Notes: generated from the letters alone by a model not told the origin. 64,000 bases of DNA from Siphonodentalium dalli (GCA_032622095.1 CP136066.1:167348664-167412663), one strand, 5' to 3'; positions 1-11,028 are shown, counted from the stretch's first letter. Translations and numbers: made by a program.

Positions 1-573
1 CTCGTTCAAGAGTGCAAAGGTGCCACCTTCACAGGAAGTCTTCTGCAAACAATATCCGACACGGTCGACATCTACAGCCGAGAAAAGGAACTGTTCGTCA
101 TATTCAGCCAGCTCGAGTCAGTGGCTCCAACAGAAATCAGAGACCTGCGCAGTTTCTACCGATATCAGACAGCCATCGTTGACGCAGAACGACACGACGC
201 CATTGTGAATCCATGTTACTCCAAGCACTACATCGACTGCCTCAATCGACACTTCGACAACCAGATCCACTGCATCATGTCCAGAGTTGAACGCAGCCTA
301 CAACCACTTCTCGTCAAGACCAGAGAGCCACGTCGAGTTCTCAAGGTGCGCCCCGTTCTATCCAGATCAGCCGTCCGACTCATGCAGAATTGGTACGACA
401 GCAACCTCCATCATCCATACCCAACGACTGATGTCATCGAGTCCCTAGCAACGACAGCAGGTGTTTCTGTTGAACAGGTCAAGAAGTGGTTCGCCAATAA
501 GAGAAACCGAGCAGGCAACACCCGTACCCTTTCAGAGATTGCCAACAGAAAGAGAACAGCCAGTATGCGATGA
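1..573 (+). CDS. TALE-class homeobox protein, copy 1 (5' end outside window)
   Basis: The frame is open from base 1 and gives the last 190 residues of the protein, ending with TGA at 571-573. The encoded part is identical to residues 80-269 of the complete copy at 4848. It includes the whole homeodomain, with the PYP tripeptide between helices 1 and 2 that marks the TALE class and the recognition helix VEQVKKWFANKRNR. By family knowledge this is a sequence-specific nuclear transcription factor. The missing first 79 codons lie upstream of the window, so this is a cut by the window edge and not evidence of a pseudogene. I compared the 573 bases with 5085-5657 by eye and found no difference. Confidence 0.85.
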   Translation, partial: LVQECKGATFTGSLLQTISDTVDIYSREKELFVIFSQLESVAPTEIRDLRSFYRYQTAIVDAERHDAIVNPCYSKHYIDCLNRHFDNQIHCIMSRVERSLQPLLVKTREPRRVLKVRPVLSRSAVRLMQNWYDSNLHHPYPTTDVIESLATTAGVSVEQVKKWFANKRNRAGNTRTLSEIANRKRTASMR

Positions 574-1239
574 CCTCTCGCCATTATTACTGCCATGTAA
601 CATTGTTGTTTTAGTGCTGATGTCATACACATGTATATAATTTACACCATCCTAGTGCTTCGTTGTTGATTATTTTGTTTTTAACTTGATAATAAATTAT
701 CCACATTCTATAAATGTCTCCAAATTACTCTATTTTTGTCCTACGAATGACGAATTCCCGCCCTGGCTTGACAATTTAGGGCCATACCATAGATATTATT
801 ACATTTACCGGTATACCAGGTAGATTTACTAGTGGGTTGCTAATTATTTTTAATGGCAGTTGATGGTATCATATTTAAAGCTGAAATATCAAAAGCCTGG
901 CCATACAGTTTGCTTAAATCCAGTCAGGACATTATCACCTCAGCAGAGAGCATCAAGCAATAATAAAATAACAAAATTCGATAAATGTCTCCAAATTACT
1001 CTCTTAAATGTTGCCCTATACGAATGACGAATTCCCGACTTGACAATACTATCGATGGCATTACATTTATCGGTATATCAAAAATTGTGTCGGTAGATTT
1101 ACCAGTGAGTCCCTCCTGTTGTTAGTCTCCCAAACAACACTAGCTTCGGTCAAATCTAACTCGGCGCTAATTATGTTGTTGGCAGTTGATGGTATCATAT
1201 TTAAAGCTCAAATATCAAATATGTTGGATCCAAAAATAT
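574..1239. repeat. 3' flank of TALE copy 1, internally duplicated
   Basis: After the stop codon a block of about 260 bases (about 700-955) recurs once more, diverged, at about 975-1235. Both halves carry the phrases ATAAATGTCTCCAAATTACT and GTTGATGGTATCATATTTAA. The same double block follows copy 2 (5780-6300), and a single one follows copies 3 and 4 (17765-18080, 31878-32190). It contains an intact TTAA site at about 914-917 within CAGTTTGCTTAAATCCAG. That is the unoccupied form of the MITE target used at 6740 and 11798. No gene is seen here. Confidence 0.6.
691..696 (+). terminator. Polyadenylation signal AATAAA of TALE copy 1
   Basis: AATAAA lies about 120 bases past the stop codon, at the same relative place as in the other three copies (5775, 17750, 31863), inside a conserved 3' untranslated stretch. 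It suggests a short 3' UTR. Confidence 0.6.
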
Positions 1240-1481
1240 CTACACGCATGTGCTCTATGAATGATGCAAACAATATGGTAATTATAATGAAAATGAATTT
1301 ATGACTGCAGTCATTTACACATATTCATAATAATAACCATGTTTTTTTGCATCGTTCATAGAGCACATGAGTATATTTTTGCACTAATTTATGGCTCAAA
1401 TTAAATCATTTGTTGCATATTTTCTGTTGAGTATAAAAGGAGATAGTCACATAATTGGCCGGATTTAGTGTACAGTCCCCT
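1240..1481. mobile_element. TTAA-flanked foldback MITE (family M1), left end missing
   Basis: The sequence matches the right two thirds of the complete element at 11802-12145, including the central palindrome TGACTGCAGTCA and the right end AGTCCCCT followed by TTAA at 1482-1485. The left arm begins only at the CATGTGCTCTATGAATG segment. It is a non-autonomous DNA element with no coding capacity. Confidence 0.6.
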
Positions 1482-2031
1482 TTAAATCCAGTCAAGACAT
1501 TTCACTTCCGCTGGGAGCATCAAGATAAAGAAGTTTAACAGAGGACCAACCAATTGAATTTAATACATTTGTGAGGTAAAAATATTTGTGATTCGTTAGC
1601 TACTAAGAATTCCATTTAAGTGGGGGGGGGTAATATGTTGGACGATATGCCCAAGTGTGAGCGCTTTTTTGTCAGAATAAGTAATCTGGGATTTGTTCTG
1701 GAAAAATAACTCATGAATCTTATCCCAATGTCATGATCAACTTGACATGAAAGTTCTCAATAACAGCAAATCTGCATGACAGATTTTACAATTTCCATCC
1801 ATGTACCGGCCACCGCATTGGCAGCCATCTTGGGGTTAATATGTCACGTAGTAACCGCCGACGGCATGAAATTATCGTACATACAAATTATATCCACCAC
1901 GCTACATTATGCATTTCGAGAAAACGACAAAAATAGGTTTTCGATTAGGTTTGGACAAAACTAATTAAATATTTAATACAAAATTGGGGCCAGGAGGTGC
2001 GAACATCTCTTCTCAAAAGGTGTGAATATTA
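1482..2031. other. Duplicated 3' flank, then unassigned sequence
   Basis: About 1482-1770 is the continuation of the TALE 3' flank and recurs at 7090-7225 (part), 12146-12377 and 18060-18245. From 1771 to 2031 I see no gene and no clear repeat. Confidence 0.45.
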
Positions 2032-2035
2032 GTGA

Positions 2036-2165
2036 TGCGGACCGGACCGCTTTGGACCGGTCTGGTCCGCGGTCCAGGGGTGGACCGCGTCCGACCGGAC
2101 CGGGTGTCACTGGACCGGACCGGACCGCTTTTTGCCGCCGGTCCGGTACTCTCCGGTCCGGTCCA
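2036..2165. repeat. GC-rich GGACCG/CGGTCC palindromic cluster
   Basis: About 130 bases are dominated by the hexamer GGACCG and its reverse complement CGGTCC in both orientations, in otherwise AT-rich DNA. The motif is read easily on either strand, so the stretch can fold. Short open frames across it are artefacts of the repeat. It may be the subterminal part of a DNA transposon (the left edge AGTGATGCGGACCGG resembles hAT ends), but no second end was found. Confidence 0.5.
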
Positions 2166-3834
2166 CTATTTTACTTCAGTTATAATAAACTATCGCGAAT
2201 ATTATTGCGTATTTGCCGTCATATCAATTAGCAACGATGTATTGACGCATTCAAGTGGTTAATATCTATTAAACGTTTGATGCCACGAAAACAATCTATA
2301 TATGTAGTTTGTACATGTCACTTTCCTTATGAAAGTGCCAGTGTGGGCGGCCGCCTGCTTTGATGTCGCCGATTTCCGGCCGCCTGCTTTGATGTCGCAA
2401 AATGTTAAGCATTCTGAAAACATTTTCAAAATATAAAAATTGCTTGTTTCGTTCTAAATTGGGCGGCAATATACGCTTGTCGTGCCGTAGTATAAGCCGT
2501 CGAACAATTATCTCCTCCAAAATCAACTAACACTACTAAATTGACAACACTTCCTTTACAGAAATTGTGTATATATATTCAATATTTTTACAAAATATAT
2601 TAAAAACAACCCAAAAAAAAAATCACAAAAACCAAAAACAAATATGCACTGTATATATATACATCCACATATACCATTGTCTACCCTCGTACATATTTTT
2701 TTCAACCAATAAAATACAACAAGAACATGAAGATGATTTCACTTACGCCCGCGCCCTGGGAACCCATTCAAACCGGGGGAAGATGCAATCATTCTATAAC
2801 AGGCACTGCCCGCCACCAATATAATTACAAATTCACTTTCAGAAGCTAGCGCTCATGTCATACATATTCCACTCACCTAACAACACCAACCAAGCGGGAT
2901 CCGGCTTGAAAACCGACCCAGCACTAGCTTGGGGTGGGGTGCAGGAACTACAGACCCATAAGTGGTCATAGCTCTAAACGAGTTAGGAGCGGCACATACC
3001 AAAATATGCTAGCCCCGCTTGCCACTCTGTCTTTTCTTCGGGAGTAGGAGGGCTCACGGCTCAAGAACCGAACACACTGAATGTACTAAATGTATATAAA
3101 TGTTTTTAAAAAAAATAAAGAAATTACCAAAAACCAAAAATATAAAACCAAAATCTATTGAATGTAATCATATATATCTCTGTACAAAACCATTTGCATA
3201 TATCGTCAACAATTAAAGTATATCTCGTACAAAATCTTCGGATTTACTTCACCTATCGGAACCCAAATAACTCTGCACATAAAATTTGTCAGAGTCTTCA
3301 CTTACGCCCGTGCTATGGGATGCAGGGCGGTCCATACAGACACAACGAAATAAACAAAACATACTGTCTCTGCGCTTTGGCCATAGCAGAATAGCGGTAT
3401 GGTGGCGCAACGAATCACATTGAATCACACGCTCTGCCTTGCGATTGTTTTTTAAACAACTAACAAACTAACACCATTTTAAAATTATAACACGGGGCCC
3501 CGCTCCTTTTCAGCGCACCAGATGACACGCTCAGCTCAACCATATATCAAATTAAAAGGACCCACCGAGACACCCCTCACACCCCATATTAAAGCTCGTG
3601 GGCTCTTCCCCAAATAATCCATCCAATCAATTCAATCAACGAAATAACATTAATTCATTATGTCCGCTTTTGCCGTGTTCAGACATGATTATTTTCTGTG
3701 TGCTATATCTCCAACAACAACAAACCGTGGGGTGAAGGAGAAGATCACTCGATCTTTTCGACCTTCCCGGGCGCTTCGCGCCCATCTACTCACTCTCTAA
3801 ATTGTTTTTAATAACTACTATCCTACACCTGACT
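2166..3834. other. No gene recognised, AT-rich intergenic DNA
   Basis: The frames here are short and of biased composition. Two similar phrases, at about 2738-2765 and 3298-3320 (both containing TTCACTTACGCCCG), suggest an eroded repeat. A (CAA)n-like stretch at 3711-3722 resembles LINE tails seen elsewhere in the window. Confidence 0.4.
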
Positions 3835-4362
3835 ATCCTAGTCTGCATGTTTTACGTTTGAGGTGAATTAAATCTAATGTTTCCCTTGATACCCTCCAAG
3901 TGTTTTGCTTAATTCTCTTTTTTGGACATGCTATGTCAATGGCATCCCTAACAATATCAGATATTGCTATGGCTGCAATCTCAATATCATTTGGAGATTT
4001 AATTTCAGTCTTGTCGATGTTTGCGTTGATTAATTCCCTAAATTTGTCCCAATTTGCATTTCTGAGGTTTCTTTTGAGAATAACTTTATTGTGTTGTGGT
4101 TTAGCATTTGTTATATAGAGTTCGACTGGGTAGTGGTCACTCCCTACATCAAATCCTATTTTGCATTTATGTATAGATTTTGCAATTGATGGCGTGGCAA
4201 GAGCATAATCTAATATATCCCATGATCTGGTCGCTATGTGGTAGTGCGTTGCGATGCCCTTGTTATTGAGTAACACTAGTTCTCGATCTTCGATTATGTC
4301 GAAAAGTGCGTCCCCGTAGGGATTGAGGGGGGGGGGTACGTATAGTGAAACTATAGCCGTTT
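3835..4362 (-). pseudogene. LINE apurinic endonuclease domain fragment (Jockey/CR1-like)
   Basis: The minus strand encodes the C-terminal half of the endonuclease that non-LTR retrotransposons use to nick target DNA. Visible motifs are SLYVPP, GDALFDIIEDRELVLLNN, the DYALATPSI strand and the catalytic-site hallmark GSDHYPV, followed by the linker toward the reverse transcriptase. The segment that normally holds GDFN, between SLYVPP and NPYGD, is absent, at a run of ten G at about 4328. The frame stops before any reverse transcriptase motif. Its left edge (in coding sense) lies within about 15 bases of the conserved upstream region of TALE copy 2. It is a truncated, inactive LINE piece. Confidence 0.75.
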
Positions 4363-4374
4363 TACTATTACTGA

Positions 4375-4847
4375 CAGAAGTAAACGATCGCATAATTATG
4401 TTATACATGCAGTTGTAGTGTTATTGATGTTCCCATTTTCACCGTCGAATATCCTATATAATGTCTGTTTCGATATAAAAACGTTTAGAGTCTGCACATT
4501 TTTCAAACTCTTTTTGCCGACCGAGAACTGTTCATAATACAGTAATACTGCTAAACGAAATGTGAATTGTTATCATAAGACTATTGGACGCGATCTCGCA
4601 TGTTTTATGAGACATTTCAAAACACACACATAAAAACTGCTCACTTCTCGAGAGCGCAGCTCACGGAGCCCGATGTTTATTTAGCACAAAGTTTTCCACA
4701 CTCACGCCGTGAGTAAAATCCGTGCGTCCTGATTGGATGAACATCATTATAAAAAGGTCAGGACAACGAGAATGAAATTATACACAATCGACTATCCTAG
4801 ATAATAAATTCTCACAGTTAATCGTCTAAAACTCTTTTAATTTCGAC
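4375..4847 (+). promoter_or_regulatory. Conserved upstream region and promoter of TALE copy 2
   Basis: About 470 bases align with 16373-16827 and 30485-30940 upstream of the other two complete copies, and the similarity stops abruptly at the LINE fragment. Core elements in order are TCTCGAGA at about 4646 (TCTCGCGAGA in the other copies), the 15-bp palindrome ACTCACGCCGTGAGT at 4700-4714, an inverted CCAAT box (ATTGG, 4732-4736) and a TATA box TATAAAAA at 4748. The TATA box is 100 bases before the ATG, which predicts a 5' leader of about 65-70 bases without introns. The elements are seen in the sequence. Their function is inferred from spacing and conservation. Confidence 0.65.
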
Positions 4848-5657
4848 ATGGCTGCAACGTGCTTTGGCTCCTTGATCGACGCCCTGACAGACGAAACTCT
4901 CCGAGATCTCAGTCAAGCTACATGTAGTAGTTCTGATAGGTTATCTTCTCTTGAGTCATCTCCAGTTAACACATGTGACCTCGAGCCGATGTCAGACAGC
5001 CGACTGAACGACTCTCTATCAGCAGTGTTTGGTGCGTTTGAACCAGTCAGCTCTTCCGACTATATTGGTGATCTTAAAGATATTCTCGTTCAAGAGTGCA
5101 AAGGTGCCACCTTCACAGGAAGTCTTCTGCAAACAATATCCGACACGGTCGACATCTACAGCCGAGAAAAGGAACTGTTCGTCATATTCAGCCAGCTCGA
5201 GTCAGTGGCTCCAACAGAAATCAGAGACCTGCGCAGTTTCTACCGATATCAGACAGCCATCGTTGACGCAGAACGACACGACGCCATTGTGAATCCATGT
5301 TACTCCAAGCACTACATCGACTGCCTCAATCGACACTTCGACAACCAGATCCACTGCATCATGTCCAGAGTTGAACGCAGCCTACAACCACTTCTCGTCA
5401 AGACCAGAGAGCCACGTCGAGTTCTCAAGGTGCGCCCCGTTCTATCCAGATCAGCCGTCCGACTCATGCAGAATTGGTACGACAGCAACCTCCATCATCC
5501 ATACCCAACGACTGATGTCATCGAGTCCCTAGCAACGACAGCAGGTGTTTCTGTTGAACAGGTCAAGAAGTGGTTCGCCAATAAGAGAAACCGAGCAGGC
5601 AACACCCGTACCCTTTCAGAGATTGCCAACAGAAAGAGAACAGCCAGTATGCGATGA
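4848..5657 (+). CDS. TALE-class homeobox protein, copy 2 (SPILE-like)
   Basis: A complete single-exon frame of 269 residues starts at the first ATG after a TATA-box promoter. Residues 1-70 are acidic and serine-rich. Residues 75-190 are a conserved, probably helical region of unknown fold. Residues 192-254 are a homeodomain of TALE type, with PYP in the enlarged loop, W242, F243, the invariant Asn (N51 of the standard numbering) and Ala at specificity position 50. The tail is basic (NRKRTASMR). Helix spacing is closest to PBC proteins, but the PBC N-terminal domain and Gly50 are absent. Fast-evolving, tandem TALE genes are typical of the spiralian SPILE group, which acts in early embryonic patterning; membership is inferred. 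AATAAA follows at 5775. Confidence 0.88.
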   Translation: MAATCFGSLIDALTDETLRDLSQATCSSSDRLSSLESSPVNTCDLEPMSDSRLNDSLSAVFGAFEPVSSSDYIGDLKDILVQECKGATFTGSLLQTISDTVDIYSREKELFVIFSQLESVAPTEIRDLRSFYRYQTAIVDAERHDAIVNPCYSKHYIDCLNRHFDNQIHCIMSRVERSLQPLLVKTREPRRVLKVRPVLSRSAVRLMQNWYDSNLHHPYPTTDVIESLATTAGVSVEQVKKWFANKRNRAGNTRTLSEIANRKRTASMR

Positions 5658-6739
5658 CCTCTCGCCATTATTACTGCCATGTAACATTGTTGTTTTAGTG
5701 CTGATGTCATACACATGTATATAATTTACACCATCCTAGTGCTGCGTTGTTGATTATTTTGTTTTTAACTTGATAATAAAATAACATATTCTTTAAATGT
5801 CCCCAAATTACTCTAGTTTTGTCCTACGAATTCCCGCCCTGGCTTGACAATTTAGGACCATACCATAGATATTATTACATTTACCGATATACCAGGTAGA
5901 TTTACTAGTGAGTTGCTAATTATTTTTAATGGCAGTTGATGGTATCATATTTAAAGCTGAAATATCAAAAGCCTAGCCATACAGTTTGCTTAAATCCAGT
6001 CAGGACATTTTCACATCAGCAGAGAGCATCAAGCAATAATAAAATAACAAAATTCTATAAATGTCTCCAAATTACTCTCTTAAATGTTGCCCTATACGAA
6101 TGACGAATTCCCGACTTGACAATACTATCGATAGCATTACATTTATCGGTATATCAAAAATTGTGTTGGTAGATTTACCAGTGAGTCCCTCCTGTTGTCA
6201 GTGTCCCAACCAACACTAGCTTCGGTCAAATCTAACTCAATGCTAATTTGTTTTTGGCAGTTAATGGTATCATATTTAAAGCTCAAATATCAAATATGTT
6301 GGATCCAAAAACATCTCTTAAAGGTGCCTAATCCAAATTGAGGCTCCAAAATAACTATTTCTTTGGCTTCGGGGGTAAAATTTTGAAGTTTGTTATTTGT
6401 CGAGATGTTCAATTATTTGTGGCCCAGTAAAAAATCGTCAAACCGCATGTCTTTGACAAAATTGCGGACGAAGATGGATAACTCTAAAATCAATTGGTAA
6501 TACGGACAAGTTTCGTGATACTCAAGTGATAATACGGCCATATTTCGTTGACCAAAATGTTGATGAGTAACACGTTTTGAGAAATTTGATAACATAGTAG
6601 ACAGTGGTTAGCATTATTTTATTGCAATTATTCGATTCTGATAACTAAACCATATTTTGAAGAAATGTTGTTGTATATTGAAGATATGGGGACCGTCTGA
6701 TCGGATTGAGTACATTTAAAGCCAATCCATACAGTTTGC
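5658..6739. repeat. 3' flank of TALE copy 2 with repeat fragments
   Basis: 5658-6310 repeats the flank of copy 1 with scattered substitutions and a small deletion, and includes an AATAAA at 5775-5780. About 6320-6500 contains a piece of the dispersed R-type repeat (GGATAACTCTAAAATCAA, TTACTATTTCTTTGGC-like phrases). 6410-6740 recurs at 11465-11798, which shows an older tandem duplication of this area. No gene is seen. Confidence 0.55.
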
Positions 6740-6743
6740 TTAA

Positions 6744-7089
6744 AGGGGGACTCTAACACTAAATCCGGCCATTTATGGGACCATCTCGTGTTATACTCAA
6801 CAGAATATATGCAATGAATGAATTTGAGCCACGTATGAGTGCAAAATACACTCATGTGTATTTAAAGGGGGACTCTAACAAACAATATGGTAATTATATT
6901 GAAAATGAATTTATGACTGCAGTCATTTACACATATTCATACTAATAACCATGTTGTTTGCACCGTTCATAGAGCACATGAGTATATTTTTGCACTAATT
7001 TATGGCTCAAATTAATTCATTTGTTGCATATATTCTGTTAAGTATAAAAGGAGATGGTCCCATAAATGGCCGGATTTAGTGTACAGTCC
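6744..7089. mobile_element. TTAA-flanked foldback MITE (family M1), right end damaged
   Basis: TTAA at 6740-6743 is followed by AGGGGGACTCTAAC and two inverted arms around TGACTGCAGTCA. The last ten or so bases of the right end, with its TTAA, are missing compared with 12136-12149. A stray copy of the left end (TTTAAAGGGGGACTCTAAC) sits inside the left arm at about 6862, which suggests an internal rearrangement. There is no coding capacity. Confidence 0.65.
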
Positions 7090-7230
7090 AGTCAAGACAT
7101 TTCACTTCCGCTGGGAGCATCAAGATAAAGAATTTTAACAGAGGACCAACCAATTGAATTTAATACATTTGTGAGGTAAATATATTTGTGATTCGTTAGT
7201 TACTAAGAATTCAATTTACGTGGGGGAGTA

Positions 7231-7442
7231 AACTGTAAATCTGGACAGCTGCCAAAAATTCAGAACGCAACGGACATGCTACGTAAATGCTTCTTTGCAG
7301 GTTGTCGTTCTCACGTTACGTCTACGTTTTCCCCGTTAACCAATCTTATGATGTTTAAACACATAGTTATCCCAAGGCACCGTACGGATGCGAAACGTGG
7401 TGGGATCTTTCTAGCACTCAATATATATCTCTCGAAAGAGCC
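7231..7442 (+). pseudogene. LINE-2a, 5' piece (interrupted by LINE-1)
   Basis: This stretch matches 12524-12730 of the second LINE-2 copy and continues at 9909. Together they read as the end of a non-LTR reverse transcriptase (LRKCFFAGCRS, and LYGCETWWDL in the other copy). AAAGAGCC at 7435-7442 is repeated at 9901-9908 and is the target-site duplication of the element inserted between them. In this unit the LINE starts about 290 bases later than in copy 2b, probably through a deletion joining GAGTAA to ACTGTAAATC. Confidence 0.7.
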
Positions 7443-9900
7443 TGGTGCTACTCTTCCCCCCAGATCTTTTGACACATGGAGACAAACTCTTTCTGAAATA
7501 AAATTAACCGCTGATGATCTGCGAGAGGCCCTCAAATCGGTCAACCCGACGAAAGCTTCAGGGCCAGACCAAGTACATCCCAAAATATTAAAACAGTGTG
7601 CTGACTCATTATGTTATCCCCTCACTAATATATTCAACCGCTATATCAACGAATCCTATTTCCCTCTAGAATGGAAACGGTCAAATGTTGTGCCAATTCA
7701 TAAAAAAGAAGACAGGAGTAAAATGTCTAACTATAGGCCTGTATCACTGCTCAGCTGTATATCAAAAGTGTTTGAGAAATGTATATATAAAAATTTTGGG
7801 ACTTTTTGACTAGTATCAAATTTACAGTCAGGATTTGTCCGTGGTGATTCCACTGTCTTTCAACTCACCGATATCTACGATTACATTGCAGACTCATTGG
7901 ACCAAGGTAAAGAAATAAGATCTGTCTTCTGTGACGTTAGCAAAGCGTTTGATAAAGTATGGCACACAGGTTTATTGTACAAACTTGAACGTATTGGTAT
8001 CACTGGTAAATTACTTCACTTGATCGAGAGTTATCTAAGTCAACGCCAACAACGAGTAATAATTGACAATGAAAACTGAGATTGGAAACCCGTACAAGCA
8101 GGTGTTCCCCAAGGATAGTTACTTGGACCTTTACTATTTATAGTTTATATAAACGATATCTCTGAAAATGTTACTTGTCACATTCGACTTTTTGCTGACG
8201 ATACATCCATGTTTCTTACTATAGAAGATCCAGACAGAGCAGCAGATCTGATGAATATGGATATCGCGAGACTAGCTAATTGGGCACATCAGTGGCTTGT
8301 TACTTTTAATCCTCAAAAAACTGAATCTCTTCTCATCTCCAGAAAGCGAACACCCATAGCCCACCCACCACTTCAGATGTCCAATTCTATTATCACAGAA
8401 GTTAGCTCGCATAAGCACTTAGGATTAACATTTGACAATCAAGCGAAATGGGGTGACCACATAGATGATATTACTGATAGAGCTTGGAAGAAAATTAATA
8501 TAATGCGAATGCATAGATTTTCGCTGAATAGAAAAACCCTTCAATAAATATATTTCTCTTACATTCGTCCAATCATAGAATATGCTGCACCAGTATGGGA
8601 CAATTGTACATGTGAATTGAGCACACGACTTGAAAAAATTCAATTTGAAGCAGCACGGATTGTTTTAGGAGCCACGCGTAGCACTAACAATAGCGACCTT
8701 CTATCTGAACTTGGGTGGGAAACATTAGCAGAAAGGAGAAAAAAATTTAAACTACATCAGTTTTATAAAAATGTTTGTTAGATCATCACCATCCTATTTA
8801 TACAACACGATCAACACCGATACCCCGGGTTCCCAGAGATACAATTTTAGGAGAAACGACTTAAGACCTCCGCAAGCTGACAACTCGGCATATATGAACG
8901 CCTTCCTTCCATCTGCTACTCGCCTGTGGAATGATTTAACACCCGAAACTAAAAGCGCAAAGTCTTTAGAGATATTCAAGTCACGACTAGATATAGAAAA
9001 ACGGAGAAATTCATTGAAAGTACAACATTTTGATTATTGTTTAAATCGCGAAACCCAAATATTGCATGCCCGTTTAAGACTCAAGTGTAGTAATCTAAAT
9101 CGTGACCTTCGTGAAAACCATTTACGCGATTGTGACAAATGTGTATGCGGGGATGTAGAAAGCGCTGAACACTTTCTATTATTCTGTGAAAGATATACTG
9201 AACTCAGGTCTGACTCATTCTCAAATATTGACCCGACTTTCTTAACTACCAAGATCTTACTAAAAGGCATACCATTGCTATCATCTGAAATAAATAATGA
9301 AATATTCAGAGCTACGCAATACTTCATTCAAAAAAGCGGTCGTTTCAAACAATACTCTAACAATTCAACGGCATAGCAACGATGACCCATGGAGTTTTCA
9401 TATTTAGTTTTCATATTTAGTTTCCATATTTAGTTTCCACATTTATTTTCAAAACAATTCATTTTCAAAATAATTCTTTCCACAAGTTAGTCTAAAAATG
9501 TTCATAACAGTGGTACCGACTTTTCTTTCACATACAAGCTCTTTATTTCTATCGCTTCACCTATCTCTGTCTCGTATTCCTTGTGAATACACCCCTCTCC
9601 TTATTATCCACATAAGCTTATTTATCATTTCAACACTTATTGTAAACTCGTCTGTACATCATAATAGTAATATACCATCACTTCTTAAACCTATTGTTTC
9701 TCTAACTCAGCCACTTGCCATTCGCTCGATCTTTCTTGATTTCTACAATTTTTCTACTTGTCTGAGGAGATAGCTCAACAAAAGCACATATCTGCTTGCT
9801 GCTAAATCCTCTTCCCCTTTTTTATTCTACTCATGTTTCCATCATCTAAATGTTGTTCATCATAAATGTAATATTGGGGCAAATAAATAGTGTTTAAATC
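7443..9900 (+). mobile_element. LINE-1: 5'-truncated CR1/Jockey-like non-LTR retrotransposon
   Basis: This 2458-bp element is inserted in LINE-2a and bounded by the 8-bp repeat AAAGAGCC. It encodes reverse transcriptase motifs in order: KASGPDQVHPKIL (about 7549), NYRPVSLL (about 7729), SGFVRGDST, DVSKAFDKVWH (about 7930), GVPQG, and the catalytic FADD at 8191-8202. The thumb region (HLGLTFD, IRPIIEYAAPVWD) follows, then a C-terminal zinc-knuckle-like segment ending at 9376. It is inactive: four in-frame stops (7807, 8077, near 8117, 8545), one frameshift near 8765, and no endonuclease domain. The 3' UTR is pyrimidine-rich, has a 15-16 bp tandem repeat (CATATTTAGTTTC) at about 9398-9450, and ends in GTTTAAATC without a poly(A). 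Confidence 0.85.
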
Positions 9901-9908
9901 AAAGAGCC

Positions 9909-11028
9909 TATCGTATGTGCATCAAACACATGCAGCACTTACCAAAACGTACCAGCACGATATTCGCTTTATCTTTATTGGGACGATTGCCGATAGAGTA
10001 CGAGCTGCATAAAAGGAAATTACTCTTTCTTAGCACACTAGTGAATCTCCCCAAAAGCCACAGATCGGCTCTTAATATATTTTTATTCAATTTCCACGGC
10101 CACAGGCTGTTTGGTCGCCCAATTGAGGGCTTTCTGAAAGACATAACTGAAATTCTCAAAGAAATCGATATGTACCACTACCTCGCGTCTTTCGCAGAAA
10201 CAGGTGTTTTTCCGTCTCGGGCGGTTTGGAAGGGGATGATTAGAGATCGCCTTGCTGTACATTATGCCCGTAGGGTGCATCTCAGTGTACAGCAAGACGA
10301 AACCCTAAGATTCCTATTCAATGTGAAGCCAGATGTTCACTCATCGTGGAGACTCTGGGAATTGTGCGGCAATGTACCCGATTACTATCCTATGTGCATC
10401 AAAATGGCGAACATTTTGGCAAAAACCACGTACAATAACGATGCTACTTGTATTCATTGTCATAATCGTTCGCTAATCTTCTTACCCATATGTATCACGA
10501 TTGCATGTCAGACTTTGCACAGGTGACGCGGAATGCATTCTGGTATGCAATAATCGACAGACATGGAATAGAAACATTCGCGCTCCTAGATAGCCTCAGC
10601 AAAAACACATTGCTAGCGTACTGCTTTGGTGGGTGTATCCCACTACAGATCCATCTTCTCTGCAACGAGAATCTCTTATTAAAGCGATGCGTTCGCTTCA
10701 TTTGTTTCCTCTGCTCGCAATAGAAGGTATACTCACAACATATATATGAACACTTCTGAATGGCGATCAATTCCCTGGATACAATTTATTGTGGTTAATC
10801 ATATCCTAGCCATTATGTATGTTGGCGTTGAATATGTACCAAATGCGTCCGTTCACTATATAATTGCACTGAAATTTAGCACATTTGTTTTACGTGCCTA
10901 ACTTCTGAGCTTTAAATTTTTTTATGTAAGATTATTTTGTTGTATATATTTGTATTATATGTAATCTCCGTTTATATGGAGGAATAAAGTATCCCTCTCA
11001 ACAACAACAACAACAACAACAAGAACAA
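9909..11028 (+). pseudogene. LINE-2a, 3' piece with (CAA)n tail
   Basis: A long frame at 9909-10460 encodes the C-terminal part of a non-LTR reverse transcriptase: PKRTSTIFALSLLGRLPIEYE, KRKLLFLSTLVNL and a CIHCHN zinc-knuckle start. After a frameshift near 10465 it continues (HMYHDC to CFGGCIPLQ) to about 10720. The 3' UTR follows, ends in GGAATAAAGTATCCCTCTC and closes with a (CAA)n tail at about 11000-11028. It is related to LINE-2b by duplication of the host segment, because the bases after the tail are the same in both. Confidence 0.75.

Noticed and set aside
2840-3070. tRNA or tRNA-derived SINE in the GC-richer patch
   Set aside because: No A/B box pair at proper spacing and no cloverleaf could be found by eye.
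4848-5657. Calling the homeobox genes PBX/extradenticle
   Set aside because: Helix spacing and SNLHHPYP resemble PBX, but the PBC N-terminal domain is absent, position 50 is Ala and not Gly, and the genes are intronless tandem copies.
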